Origin: BOG-994 sp049514215
GTDB lineage: Bacteria; Pseudomonadota; Gammaproteobacteria; Burkholderiales; Burkholderiaceae_D
Length of the DNA: 64,000 bases
Direction of reading: 5' to 3'
Assembly (NCBI GenBank): GCA_049514215.1
Contig: JBEKVI010000009.1
Coordinates: 1-64,000 of the forward strand
Within the stretch, counting starts at the first letter, position 1; the number at the start of each line of letters is the position of its first letter. This document shows, one piece after another, positions 27,715 to 36,963 of the stretch. The position numbers were made by a program, and so were the translations under genes. The notes beneath the pieces were generated by a model. That model was not told where the DNA came from. It saw only the letters and a list, made by a program, of their open reading frames with translations, and searched no databases.

Positions 27715-28899
27715 TTGACCACATCAACATATGGCGAGGGAAGGCTTCCCAAGGGCGTTCGCTCACGCATGATCCATGGGGTCAACGGCCTCGATGTCCA
27801 CGTTCTCGAGGCCGGTTACGAAGGCTCCGGCCGGCCGCTCGTACTGCTTCTGCACGGCTTTCCGGATTTGGCTTACGGCTGGCGACACCTGATCCCAATT
27901 CTTTCTGACGCCGGTTACCATGCCGTGGCGCCCGACCAGCGGGGTTTTGGCCGCACCACCGGTTGGGTGGACGGCTATGACGCCCAGCTAGGGCCTTTCA
28001 GCCTCTTGAATATGACGCGCGACGCCCTCGGATTGGTTTCGGCATTGGGGTATCGGCGTACGGCAATGCTCGTCGGACACGACCTCGGCTCGCCCGTGGC
28101 GGCCTATTGTGCGCTAGCCCGACCTGACGTCTTTCCCTCGGTGGTGCTGATGAGCGCACCGTTCCCCGGTCCGCCGGCGTTTCCTTTCAACACTGCGGAA
28201 AGCGAGGCATCGTCGATTCAACCGAACACTGAAAACCAGAAGTTAGCGGCGGCGCTGGCAGCGCTCGATCCGCCGAGAGAGTATTACCAACAATACTTGA
28301 GCACACGGGAGGCGAACTATGACATGTGGCATCCCCCTCAAGGTTTAAACGCGTTTCTTCGCGCATTTTTCTACGTCAAGAGCGCTGACTGGCCGGGAAA
28401 CAAGCCGCATCCGTTGAAGGCGCGAACCGCGATAGAACTCGCACAAATGCCCACCTATTACGTTATGGATCTCGGCAAGACGATGCCCCAGACCGTCGCC
28501 CCATTCCAACCTTCCACCGCCGAGGTCCTGGCCTGCAAATGGCTCACCGAGCAGGAGCTTGGGGTGTACACAGAGGAGTATGGCCGCACAGGGTTTCAAG
28601 GCGCCCTGCAGGCTTATCGCGTCTTTTCAGATCCTGACCTAAACGCTGAGTTGCGCTTGTTTTCGGGCAAGACGATCGATGTCCCGTCGCTTTTCATCGG
28701 CGGCAAGTGCGATTGGGGCACTTATTCGGCGCCGGGCGCGGTCGATCTTATGAGGACGAAGGCGGCCACGAGGATGGGTGGCATCAAGCTGATCGACGGC
28801 GCCGGTCACTGGATCCAACAGGAGCAGCCGGTTCGGCTCGGGACGCTCCTGCTCGCCTTCATCAAGGAGGTGGGTGGGGCGGATCACGCCAGCGGTTAG
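27715..28899 (+). CDS. Alpha/beta hydrolase, epoxide-hydrolase/haloalkane-dehalogenase-like
   Basis: 394 residues from a TTG with a strong AGGAGG site six bases upstream. Oxyanion-hole motif LLLHGFPDLAYGWRHLIP, then VAPDQRGFGRTTGW, nucleophile elbow VGHDLGSPVAAY with Asp as nucleophile, and catalytic His in LIDGAGHWIQQEQP. These fit the epoxide hydrolase group of the alpha/beta-hydrolase fold. It is longer than usual (about 300) because of an extended cap region. Substrate unknown; no obvious operon partner. Confidence 0.88.
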   Translation: MTTSTYGEGRLPKGVRSRMIHGVNGLDVHVLEAGYEGSGRPLVLLLHGFPDLAYGWRHLIPILSDAGYHAVAPDQRGFGRTTGWVDGYDAQLGPFSLLNMTRDALGLVSALGYRRTAMLVGHDLGSPVAAYCALARPDVFPSVVLMSAPFPGPPAFPFNTAESEASSIQPNTENQKLAAALAALDPPREYYQQYLSTREANYDMWHPPQGLNAFLRAFFYVKSADWPGNKPHPLKARTAIELAQMPTYYVMDLGKTMPQTVAPFQPSTAEVLACKWLTEQELGVYTEEYGRTGFQGALQAYRVFSDPDLNAELRLFSGKTIDVPSLFIGGKCDWGTYSAPGAVDLMRTKAATRMGGIKLIDGAGHWIQQEQPVRLGTLLLAFIKEVGGADHASG

Positions 28900-29647
28900 G
28901 TCGGGGAATGCCTATGGTCACTCTTGAAAATATTGCCCGGCGTCAATATGACCGTCCCGTCAGGTCCGTCACGTTTCTGTGAAGCGCTTGGGTTTGGTGG
29001 TCCAGGTCCGGCGTTAGCTTCCAGCTTCGCTGCCCTCGATCGGGGGCAGCGAAATCCGCCGAGGGCAAGGTAGTCCGGCGGGGTCAGATTATGAAGAGCC
29101 CAGTGAGGGCAATTGAGCTCGACAAAACATCCCGATGGGATTTTCTGCTTCGTTCTGATCCCTTGTCCGCACCACTCTTTGCAAGCTTTGTCCACTGGCT
29201 CGATCAAGAGCACAGAGGACGAGTTGCGGTAACGGCCACAGCTAAGTAGGTTTCGTTCTGCAAGGGAAAAGGGAATGCTGATCATGTGCGCGAAGATTTT
29301 CGGCATCAGGTGCTGTCTTCAAGATCCCGCCAGATGGGGTAGCTTCATCTCCGCTCGGAGCTACGGCCTGCTCACTTCCCGACAGCGGCAGTTCAGATTG
29401 TGCCGTTTGTGCCCTGAATGATGTCTTTGCGACGAACGCCAAGTGAAGTCCAAATCAAGGACGTTCGACGAATTCAAGGCGAAGCCGCTCTACCCGCACC
29501 GCACATCTCAATTGTGGCGGGTGGGTCCAATCGGCTGGAATCCCATGGATTCGATGTCGTCCCCGTAAGAGACCCCTAAAGGCCCAGAGGATTGACAAAG
29601 CGCGTCTCCTCGCCCGCAGCAGGTAAATGGACGCCTATGGGACGATA
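28900..29647. other. Gene-poor region with transposase remnant
   Basis: About 750 bases without a complete gene. Apart from the transposase scrap at about 29040-29150, the short open frames on both strands resemble nothing known. It probably marks an old insertion and deletion site between the hydrolase gene and the oxidase cluster. Confidence 0.4.
29040..29150 (-). pseudogene. IS3-family-like transposase C-terminal scrap
   Basis: Minus-strand codons give VELNCPHWALHNLTPPDYLA. The pattern N-x-PH-x-AL-x-NLTP-x-(D/E)Y is the usual end of IS3/IS481-type transposases (YN-x2-RPHSALG-x-LTP). The DDE catalytic residues and the rest of the gene are absent. No clear terminal inverted repeats were found. 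Confidence 0.4.
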
Positions 29648-31096
29648 CTAGTGATCCGGCGCATGACCGGCCGGTTCGAGGGCTGGATCATAAACCTCGA
29701 TATTGGCCATCATTCCCTTGTCCTCGTGCTCGAGGATGTGACAGTGGTACATGAACTCGCCTACGATCAAAGGATCGCTAAAGGCCATGCGGATCTTGAT
29801 CGTGCCGTGCACGGGGACCTCAATGGTGTCGCGCCGGCCCTCGAAGCTCGCAGCCATGCCGTTGATTTCGACGACTTGAAAGGAGACTTGGTGAATATGA
29901 AACGTATGGTAGTCGTTGGTGTCGTTGCGGATCAGCCATTCCTCAACATTGCCCAGGGGCACGCGCGTATCGACACGCGCGTGGTTAAACAGCTTGCCGT
30001 CCAGGTAGTACTCACCTTCGCTCGGATTTTGGGTCATCACGACGGTACGAGTCGCATCGATCTTCGCCGTGCGTAGATCGGGCGTCACAGGAAACGCTTC
30101 CTGCGTGGGGATCCCTGTTGCCGGGAGACCCCTGACCTCCACAAGACCGAGCGGTCGCACCTTGCCTTTGCCTGTGTGGACACCGGGCGAGGACAACTCA
30201 TACGTTCCCGCAGCGCCGGCATCCACCAAGGCATCCACGCGACCGGCCGGATCGATCTGCAACTCGTCGGTAACGGTCTCCCGCGTCGTGGCACTACCAT
30301 CCCGGCCGATGATGCGAAAGGTGTGGCCCTTCAAGACGAGCCGCAGCGGCTGATCCGCCCCCTCGTTGGCGATCCTCCAGAGTTGTGTCTCACCTGGGCG
30401 CATCTCGATCTGGCTGAAGATCGCACCGCTCATCGTGCGGATGTAGCGGTGCAAGTATTGGTCGACGAACTCGTCGTCACTCGACTCGAGCCGATCTTCC
30501 TTGAACACGAGAAGCCGCTCCGTGATCCCCTTCAGTGCGGGGAACTGGTCGGTCAACCCTTCGACGATCAGGGTTCCGCTCAGACCTCTCATGACCTGCC
30601 GCTCGGCTTCGTGATGCATATGCGAGTGAAACCAGTAAAGTCCCGGCGGCTGTGTTAAGGGGATCGTCACGGCGTAGTCGAAGGTCTCGCCCGGATTGAC
30701 CAGGATGTGCATGTTATCCGAGGCTCCGAGCGGGCTGCCCTGATAGCCATGGAAATGGATGTTCGTGGGCTCATGCAGATGATTGATGAGCCGCACCTTG
30801 AGCAGATCCCCCGGATGGACCCGGATCACCGGACCCGCGTAATCTCCGTTATAGGTCATCGCCTCGATCGTGATCCGATCGATCTGCACCGTCTGCTCGC
30901 GCGCCTCGAGCACGACCGAGGCGACGCCATTGCTGCTCTGAAACTCGTGCAAAGAGGGAAGCGCCCGGGCTATCCATGGGGGCCCCTGCGCCTGGACCGG
31001 CAGCACTTGCGCCTGCGCAAGAGTCAGTCCAATCGCCATCTCAAGCACAAGCCGCAGCGTTTGTGCACAGCGTGCAGCTTGAATTGCGGGACGCAT
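29648..31096 (-). CDS. Periplasmic multicopper oxidase
   Basis: 482 residues from the ATG at 31096 (TGGAGAAC before it). A signal peptide runs to about residue 36 (LTLAQAQVLPVQAQ). All four copper motifs are present: NIHFHGYQG, YWFHSHMHHE, YHTFHIHQVS and the T1/T3 motif HCHILEHEDKGMM, so type 1, 2 and 3 copper sites should all form. The layout is that of laccase-like three-domain oxidases. These enzymes oxidise phenols or metal ions (Cu(I), Fe(II), Mn(II)) and reduce O2. It lies on the opposite strand from the cupredoxin and cytochrome-porin genes, 469 bases away, so it may belong to the same redox system. Confidence 0.93.
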   Translation of the reverse strand: MRPAIQAARCAQTLRLVLEMAIGLTLAQAQVLPVQAQGPPWIARALPSLHEFQSSNGVASVVLEAREQTVQIDRITIEAMTYNGDYAGPVIRVHPGDLLKVRLINHLHEPTNIHFHGYQGSPLGASDNMHILVNPGETFDYAVTIPLTQPPGLYWFHSHMHHEAERQVMRGLSGTLIVEGLTDQFPALKGITERLLVFKEDRLESSDDEFVDQYLHRYIRTMSGAIFSQIEMRPGETQLWRIANEGADQPLRLVLKGHTFRIIGRDGSATTRETVTDELQIDPAGRVDALVDAGAAGTYELSSPGVHTGKGKVRPLGLVEVRGLPATGIPTQEAFPVTPDLRTAKIDATRTVVMTQNPSEGEYYLDGKLFNHARVDTRVPLGNVEEWLIRNDTNDYHTFHIHQVSFQVVEINGMAASFEGRRDTIEVPVHGTIKIRMAFSDPLIVGEFMYHCHILEHEDKGMMANIEVYDPALEPAGHAPDH

Positions 31097-31565
31097 CGGT
31101 TGTTCTCCAGTCACCATGACATCATGGCACCACTCATCTCGAGGCGCCGCAGCATCGACTTTTTTTATCGAGTGTTAATGCACCAGGTTAGGTGCACTGC
31201 ATACCGGTCCTCGGGTGTTCGCACCGCACTCGAGGCCCATGGCGTCTTTCAGCGGTGGCCCTCGTCTTCATCCGCGCAAGCTCGTGGCTGTGGGGCGCAT
31301 TCGCCAAGGCCGGTGCGGGCCAATCGCCTCCTTTAATCTCCTCCCCAACAAAGATTCCCCGTAGGGGATCGTCCGGAGAATAGAGCAAGGTGCGGCTCAT
31401 ACCTAGCGAACCAAGGCCTCTCCAAGCCCTAACTATCTCACGAACGGCGCGCCCGGGCCGATAGGGAGGCAGGGGCGCACAGCAATCCTGGACAGCCCGG
31501 ACGAATCGAGATGCCACGCTAGCTTCGTCATCGAATGACGACCATTTTTCTTATGAAAGTTTCCA
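31097..31565. promoter_or_regulatory. Divergent intergenic region of the oxidase and cupredoxin genes
   Basis: About 470 bases between divergent genes, so promoters for both should lie here. A 109-codon minus-strand frame (31188-31517) was considered but resembles nothing known. The sequence TTCCCCGTAGGGGA near 31362 is a short inverted repeat. No recognisable regulator box was identified. Confidence 0.4.
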
Positions 31566-31889
31566 ATGATTCGCTTACTCGGTGTTCCCATTCTGGTCTT
31601 TCTCGCAGCAGGATGGACAAGCGTCATGGCAGCGGATTTCGAGATCACCCAAAAAAATCAGGCTTTCAGCATGGCGTCCCTGAACGTCAAGGTCGGCGAT
31701 AGCGTGACCTTCAAGAACGAGGATAAGGTCAACCACAGCGTCTACTCTGTCTCCGATGCGAAGGCCTTCGATCTGGGCTCGGAAGCACCCGGCAAAGCGC
31801 AAAAGATCGTCTTCGATAAAGCCGGAACGGTCGAAGTCGAGTGCGCGATGCACGACAGCATGCGTGTGAAGATCACCGTCGCGCCATGA
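31566..31889 (+). CDS. Small periplasmic cupredoxin (plastocyanin/methylamine-utilisation-like)
   Basis: 107 residues with a signal peptide (GVPILVFLAAGWTSVMA, cleavage about residue 22). The mature part is a single cupredoxin fold of about 85 residues. Type 1 copper ligands are visible: His57 (KVNHSVYS) and the C-terminal loop CAMHDSM, giving Cys93, His96 and Met99. It should be an electron carrier in the periplasm. The next gene, an outer-membrane cytochrome-porin, overlaps its stop by four bases (ATGA), which argues for joint function. Confidence 0.92.
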   Translation: MIRLLGVPILVFLAAGWTSVMAADFEITQKNQAFSMASLNVKVGDSVTFKNEDKVNHSVYSVSDAKAFDLGSEAPGKAQKIVFDKAGTVEVECAMHDSMRVKITVAP

Positions 31890-33322
31890 AGCACGAAAGA
31901 TCCGGTCGCAAGATCATGATCGCCCTCCTGCGGCGCCTCACGGGCCTGCTAGCGCTCCTTGGGGCGCTCCTGCCCTGCGATAACGCCCTGGCCGTACCCG
32001 CCTTCGCGCGCCAGACCGGGATGAAGTGCGTCGAATGCCACATGAGTTGGCTTGAACTGACGAACACCGGCAGGCGTTTCAAACTGGGCGGCTACCAGAT
32101 CCTCAAACCCCTAGAGGCCAACGAGACCAGACCGCTCGTCACGTTGAACTTCGACGATCCCGCCCCGCTCCTGCCCTTGGCCGTCGCGGTGCAAGGAGGG
32201 ATCAGCTCGACGGCCGATACGCATTCCGGTGGCCTCGAAGGCTCGGGTGACTTCCCCCGGAACGACGATCTGGCGATGCAGCAGACAAGCCTCTTTTTCG
32301 CCGGCAAGCTCGCCGATCATTTCGGGTGCTTCTGCCAGTGGACCTACGACGGGATCGCCCACCACGGAGCGATCGACAACACCGAGATCCGCTTTGCCAA
32401 TGAATTCTCGGGCGGCGGCGTACGGGCTCTTTATGGGATGAGCTTGAACAACAACCCGACGATGTCGGATATCTTCAACACCACACCCACTTGGGGTTGG
32501 CCCTACATCTCCTCGTCGCTCGGGGTCGTGCCCAACGCCTCGACGCTGATCAATGGCGCGCTCGCGCAAAGCGTCGTCGGCTTGACCGGCTACGCGCTGA
32601 TCAACCGCACGCTCTATCTTGAATTCGGCGGCTACAAGACGTCCGATGGCGTCCTCTCGCTGCTGCATGAAGGAGTTCCGATCGCCGACCGCGCAATCCT
32701 CGACGGGGTGGCGCCTTACTACCGTCTCGCGCTGCAGCAGGATTGGGACGAATCGCAGCAGTCGGGTGAGATAGGGCTCTTCGGGATCGATGCGAACAAA
32801 TACCCGAACTCCTTCATTCCAGCAGGACCATCGGACCATTATGTCGACATCGGCGTCGATGGGCAGTATCAGTACATTACCGACCTGCATCGGTTTAGCC
32901 TCATGTACACGTACATCGACGAGCGTCAGACCCTAAACGGCACCTACGCGAGCGGCGGTTCGTCCAATCTGAACAATGGATTGAACCAGTTCAACACGAA
33001 GTTCAGCTACTACTACGACCTCTACTACGGGATCAGCGCGGGCATCCAGCGAACGCGCGGCTCGAGCGACCAACTGCTCTACAACACGGGCGATCCGCTG
33101 AACGGCAGTATCCAGGGGAGCCCAGACAGTACCGCGCGCATCCTCGAGTTCGACTATCTGTTGCCTTCGTTGAACGGTCCTGATGCGAATCGGACGACGC
33201 GCCTGGTGCTCCAATACACTGCCTACTCGAAATTCAATGGGGCTGCGCAAAACTACAGCGGCGCGGGCCGCAGTGCGCACGACAACAATACCTTGTACCT
33301 GGCGCTCTGGGCGCTTTGGTAG
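31886..33322 (+). CDS. Cyc2-like fused monohaem cytochrome-porin of the outer membrane
   Basis: 478 residues from the ATG that overlaps the cupredoxin stop. A signal peptide (LLALLGALLPCDNALA) is followed at once by PAFARQTGMKCVECHMSWLE, with haem motif C48-V-E-C51-H52, then LTNTGRRFKLGGYQI. The remaining 400 residues show alternating hydrophobic/polar and aromatic beta-strands, as in a porin, ending on a hydrophobic/aromatic pattern (LYLALWALW). The pattern FARQTG-x2-C-x2-CH-x-FGR-x-FK-x2-GY is that of Cyc2 and its relatives, which in iron oxidisers take electrons from Fe(II) at the cell surface; length fits (about 400-530). Many Cyc2-like relatives have untested function, so an iron role is an inference. 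Confidence 0.72.
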   Translation: MKHERSGRKIMIALLRRLTGLLALLGALLPCDNALAVPAFARQTGMKCVECHMSWLELTNTGRRFKLGGYQILKPLEANETRPLVTLNFDDPAPLLPLAVAVQGGISSTADTHSGGLEGSGDFPRNDDLAMQQTSLFFAGKLADHFGCFCQWTYDGIAHHGAIDNTEIRFANEFSGGGVRALYGMSLNNNPTMSDIFNTTPTWGWPYISSSLGVVPNASTLINGALAQSVVGLTGYALINRTLYLEFGGYKTSDGVLSLLHEGVPIADRAILDGVAPYYRLALQQDWDESQQSGEIGLFGIDANKYPNSFIPAGPSDHYVDIGVDGQYQYITDLHRFSLMYTYIDERQTLNGTYASGGSSNLNNGLNQFNTKFSYYYDLYYGISAGIQRTRGSSDQLLYNTGDPLNGSIQGSPDSTARILEFDYLLPSLNGPDANRTTRLVLQYTAYSKFNGAAQNYSGAGRSAHDNNTLYLALWALW

Positions 33323-33409
33323 AACTCGGACACCCACTCACAGCGATCGATGGTCGGAGTGCGCGTCGCCTTTGATCCAGGCTAAGAAAATGAATGCTAA
33401 GGAACCGAC

Positions 33410-35617
33410 ATGAAGCGCTTTGACGACTGTGGAATTTTCACCAAGCTCTTGCTGGCCTTCGGATTCATTGGCCTGTTGATCGCGGGTTTGGGGGCCTTCG
33501 GACTCTGGCAACTACATCAGCTCAACACGGGCATTCTCGCCATGAACGAGGCCCGGATTCCGGCCCTGCGCGACCTCCTTTCGGAAGAATCCAGTCTGAT
33601 CGAGTCGCGTATGTACCACTATCAGCTCTACATCGCCTTAGAGGATCCGGACACAGCCAACGGCAAACTCCTGATCGCTGACGGCCTGAAGCTACTCGAT
33701 GGCGCGAAACGGGCAGCTCTGGACGCCGAAGTGCGATTTGCGAGCCGAGGCCACGCCGCGGAAGAGCAAAGTCTGTTCGCCGAGGCGGCGGCATTGACGA
33801 AAACCTATTGGGCGGCCTCTGACCGGCTCGCGGCGCTCGTTACGGCAGGTGATGTCGAGATGACGCGCAAGGCCCTGGCTGGAAGCATCCAGGGCACTCG
33901 TAAGAAGGCCAACGCATCCCTGTTGCGGGTCATCGACTACAACGTCCAAGCGGCTGCGGGTCTGGCTGCGGCCACGCAGGCCACCTACGAGCGGGCCCGT
34001 TTGCTGATCGTGGTGGGCGCGCTCACGGCGATGCTTGGCGGACTGTGTCTTGGCGCCCTGATTGCGCATCGGATCAAGCGTCCGCTCGCGCAGAGCGTCT
34101 GCATTGCCAACCGAGTCGCGGCAGGCGATTTGGGCGTCATCGTCACGGTGCAGTCCAATGACGAGACCGGACATCTGCAAGCTGCGATGGCCAACATGGT
34201 CGAGGTGCTCAAACATTTCGCCTCTGAACAGAGCAAGCTGATTGCCGCCCATCGTGCGGGCATGGTTGCCAGCCGCATGGACGTAGAGGCGTTCAGCGGG
34301 GACTACAGTCACATGGCACGCTCGACCAACGAGCTTGCCGAGATCCACATCGGGGTGCAAGACCAGGTCGTCCAAGTCATGACGCGTTATGCCGAGGGAG
34401 ATTTTTCGGTGGATCTGGAGCAGTTGCCTGGCGAGCATGGCAAGGTCACCGCGGCGGTGGCCCACGTCAAAGAGAATCTTGCCTCGATCAGCGCGGAGAT
34501 CGACAAGCTCGTCCAGGCCGCCGCCGCGGGTGACTTCTCGGCGCGTGGTGACGCAACGCGTTATCGCTTTGAGTTCCGTGACATGGTCGAAGGCCTGAAC
34601 CGGCTGATGGACACCAGCGCTCGCGCCTTCGGCGACCTGGGTCACCTGCTGGGCGCCATCGCATGTGGCAACCTAAATGAGACGATCAAGGCCGAATACG
34701 AGGGCTCACTCGGGCAGATCCGCGACGACGCCAATGCAACGGTCCATCAGCTCAAGCGGGTCATCGGCGAGATCTTCCACGCCACCGAATCGATCCACAC
34801 CGCCGCCAGAGAGATCGCCGACGGCAATCTGGACCTCTCTTCGAGGACTGAGGAGCAGGCGGCGAGCCTTGAACAGACCGCGGCCAGCATGGAGGAACAG
34901 ACTGCGACCGTGAGACAGAACGCGAGTAACGCGCAGCGCGCCGACGAACTCGCGAGCCATGCAGCCAAAGTTGCCAGCCGGGCGAGCACCGAAGTCGGCG
35001 CCATGGTAGCGACGATGCAAAATATCGGCGCAAGCTCAGGCAAGATCGAGAGCATCACCTCGTTGATTGACGGAATCGCCTTCCAGACCAACATCCTCTC
35101 GCTCAATGCCGCCGTCGAGGCTGCGCGTGCGGGACTGGAAGGACGGGGCTTTGCGGTGGTTGCCACCGAAATTCGGGCCCTCGCCCAACGTTCCGGCGAA
35201 GCGGCCAAGCAGATCAAGACCCTGGTCGATCAGGAGGCTATTCACGTCAAGGCCGGACACGCCACAGCGAGTTCCGCCGAAGCGACGATGCGAGACGTGG
35301 CGCAGGCGGTTCGCGAGGTCAGCAAACTCTTGGCCGAACTCACAGTCGCCTCGGCCGAACAGGCCGAGGGTATCGAGCAGGTCAACAGCGCCATTGCTCA
35401 GATGGACCAGGTCACCCAGCAAAATGCCGCCCTGGTCGAAGAGGCCGCTGCCGCTGCTGCCGCGCTCAGCGATCAAGCCGAATCGTTGCGGGCATCGGTC
35501 GCGGTCTTCGAGACGCAAGCTCCAATCGAGAAATCTCTTTCCGATGGGCCCCTTCGCACCACACTACCTGGCCCGAGCAGAGTAGCGGCGATCCCAAGGA
35601 TTGCACGTCTGAAATAG
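33410..35617 (+). CDS. Methyl-accepting chemotaxis protein with tandem HAMP region
   Basis: 735 residues. TM1 (LLLAFGFIGLLIAGLGAFGL), a four-helix-bundle-type periplasmic domain about 35-190, TM2 (LLIVVGALTAMLGGLCLGAL), HAMP about 215-270, then a further HAMP-like stretch to about 470, recognisable by AEGDFSVDLEQ, AAAGDFSARGD and ACGNLNETIKAEY. The signalling hairpin is AFQTNILSLNAAVEAARAG followed by LEGRGFAVVATEIRALAQRS. Methylation-region Glu/Gln pairs are present. No CheR pentapeptide at the C-terminus. It follows the cytochrome-porin gene on the same strand after 87 bases, so it may report the redox or metal stimulus handled by those proteins. Confidence 0.93.
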   Translation: MKRFDDCGIFTKLLLAFGFIGLLIAGLGAFGLWQLHQLNTGILAMNEARIPALRDLLSEESSLIESRMYHYQLYIALEDPDTANGKLLIADGLKLLDGAKRAALDAEVRFASRGHAAEEQSLFAEAAALTKTYWAASDRLAALVTAGDVEMTRKALAGSIQGTRKKANASLLRVIDYNVQAAAGLAAATQATYERARLLIVVGALTAMLGGLCLGALIAHRIKRPLAQSVCIANRVAAGDLGVIVTVQSNDETGHLQAAMANMVEVLKHFASEQSKLIAAHRAGMVASRMDVEAFSGDYSHMARSTNELAEIHIGVQDQVVQVMTRYAEGDFSVDLEQLPGEHGKVTAAVAHVKENLASISAEIDKLVQAAAAGDFSARGDATRYRFEFRDMVEGLNRLMDTSARAFGDLGHLLGAIACGNLNETIKAEYEGSLGQIRDDANATVHQLKRVIGEIFHATESIHTAAREIADGNLDLSSRTEEQAASLEQTAASMEEQTATVRQNASNAQRADELASHAAKVASRASTEVGAMVATMQNIGASSGKIESITSLIDGIAFQTNILSLNAAVEAARAGLEGRGFAVVATEIRALAQRSGEAAKQIKTLVDQEAIHVKAGHATASSAEATMRDVAQAVREVSKLLAELTVASAEQAEGIEQVNSAIAQMDQVTQQNAALVEEAAAAAAALSDQAESLRASVAVFETQAPIEKSLSDGPLRTTLPGPSRVAAIPRIARLK

Positions 35618-35721
35618 CCGTGCGAGGGCCCTCCGGAGTTGTGGAGGATCCCGCAAGTGAACGACTACCGAGTTGACGATTGGATACGCCGTCTTGGTGC
35701 TCCCCGCTGTCGCAGAAGATG

Positions 35722-35958
35722 AGGGATCTCGGGCAAGCCCGATCGCCAGCGTGACGAACCCGAGCCTGTCGCGCGCGATCAGCTATGGAAGTCCTACTGC
35801 GGTGAGCAGGCTCGCAGCGACGCACGCGGGGAACGCGTCGCCCAACCAGGTTACCGCAGGGCAACCCGCCCACAGCGCATCACTCGTCGTGGTGTGCACG
35901 CCAAAGGGCCATGGGTCAAAGAACAGCAGCTCGGCGCAGGCAAGCACGCCCCGGTAAT
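35722..35958 (-). pseudogene. Decayed duplicate of the OGT/SPINDLY-like gene
   Basis: The minus strand gives LACAELLFFDPWPFG, VHTTTSDALWAGCPAVTWLG, DAFPACVAASLLTAVGLP, then a stop codon. This matches the intact gene at 43627-45450 (LACADLFLDAWPYGGHTTT...) and the DNA is similar along the whole stretch, including the part after the stop, which corresponds to about 43858-44095. The copy lies just outside the left end of the proposed island, 99 bases before the tRNA fragment. Confidence 0.75.
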
Positions 35959-36056
35959 TGCTCCTGCGGTGTGGCCATCGTTTGAAGGGGAGGCCCAGAA
36001 CTCCTGCCCTTACCAAGCGCCGGATGAACCAAAGTGTCCGATGACTAGAAGAACTG

Positions 36057-36108
36057 GGTGGAGAAGAGGAGGATCGAACTCCCGACCTTCGCATTGAAAA
36101 CGCGACGC
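36057..36108 (-). repeat. tRNA-Ala 3' fragment, probable attL of a genomic island
   Basis: Forty bases (36057-36096) are identical to 49042-49081, the 3' half of the tRNA-Ala gene, and twelve more follow with two mismatches (gaaaacgcgacgc against gcgaacgcgacgc). The orientation is the same as the intact tRNA gene. The anticodon loop is altered and the 5' half is absent, so it cannot be a working tRNA. A displaced tRNA 3' end in direct orientation is the classic mark of integrase-driven insertion. Confidence 0.8.
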
Positions 36109-36963
36109 TTCTCCAAAGAATCTTACTATTAAATCAAGCGGTTAGTTACAAGACATTCTGACCACCGTGCGGCCCCAACCAGGGGTTCATGACACCTGGC
36201 ATCGATCAGGAAGCGCGGGAATGCTTATCAGGTACGAATCAAGGCGAGGGGGCGGGCTTTGGCTACACGTTCATTTAGCTCTCTTAGAGAGGCTCAGATG
36301 CAATCAGTGCCTGCCCTCGCATGCTAGGCACTATGTCCGATACCGTACAGGCGCATGATTCGACACGTGTCCCACTCGTTCTCGTACCCGGGGCGTGCAC
36401 AAGACCGGTGAAGTCAAATCCGGACCCAGTCGAAGAAGAACTATGGAATCAAGCAGTGAAAGCAAGAGATGCTCGACTTTGCTCTTATCGCGTGCGAGCG
36501 GATGCGCCGGTTTCGCGCCCTACCCAGCAGTGCGCGCGGCCGAATCCGACTCAGCGACGAGCCAGACTGCCCCAGGAGTATCGGCGGAATGAACACCGCT
36601 CCAAAGCTAACTGAAGGCGTCTTCAAAAGGGGGCGAGATAGCCATGCAGAGTTGGAAGATCGACGCCTCTCGGAAGCCCGTTTCTGGACAGTGATGACTC
36701 TCAAAAGGGACGCTCTCGAGATGAACTAATACGCCACGAAGGATTCGAATTCCACGGGTAAGCCATCGCAATCATCCCGGGTTGGAAAACCACGCGAACC
36801 GGCCAGCCACAAGTGCCACCGGACTGACAAGCACGTTATCACTGCCGTGACCAGTCGCGACAATCTGCTTTACGGAACACTCATTGCTGATGGGTCATCG
36901 CGGTATCGATATTGCTAGGCGTTAGGCGGTCAGGTTGGTAACGTTAATCATTGGAGAATCGGG
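36109..36963. other. Gene-poor left end of the island
   Basis: About 850 bases with only short overlapping frames, none of which resembles a known protein. It is more AT-rich than most of the window. The last part must carry the promoter of the SDR-led operon. The SDR start at 36964 follows TTGGAGAATCGGG. Confidence 0.4.

Noticed and set aside
28907..28982. Short frame starting ATGCCTATGGTCACTC just after the hydrolase gene
   Set aside because: It codes for only about 24 residues before a stop, and I could not link it to a family. It may be the start of a deleted gene.
31188..31517. 109-codon minus-strand frame between the oxidase and cupredoxin genes
   Set aside because: No ribosome site, no recognisable domain, and a composition like translated noncoding DNA.
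36057..36113. Possible second tRNA gene
   Set aside because: Only the 3' half matches, the anticodon loop is altered and the D-arm and 5' acceptor strand are missing. It is better explained as an attachment-site remnant.
36321..36729. Short plus-strand frames at the left end of the island
   Set aside because: They overlap one another, lack good ribosome sites and show no known motif.
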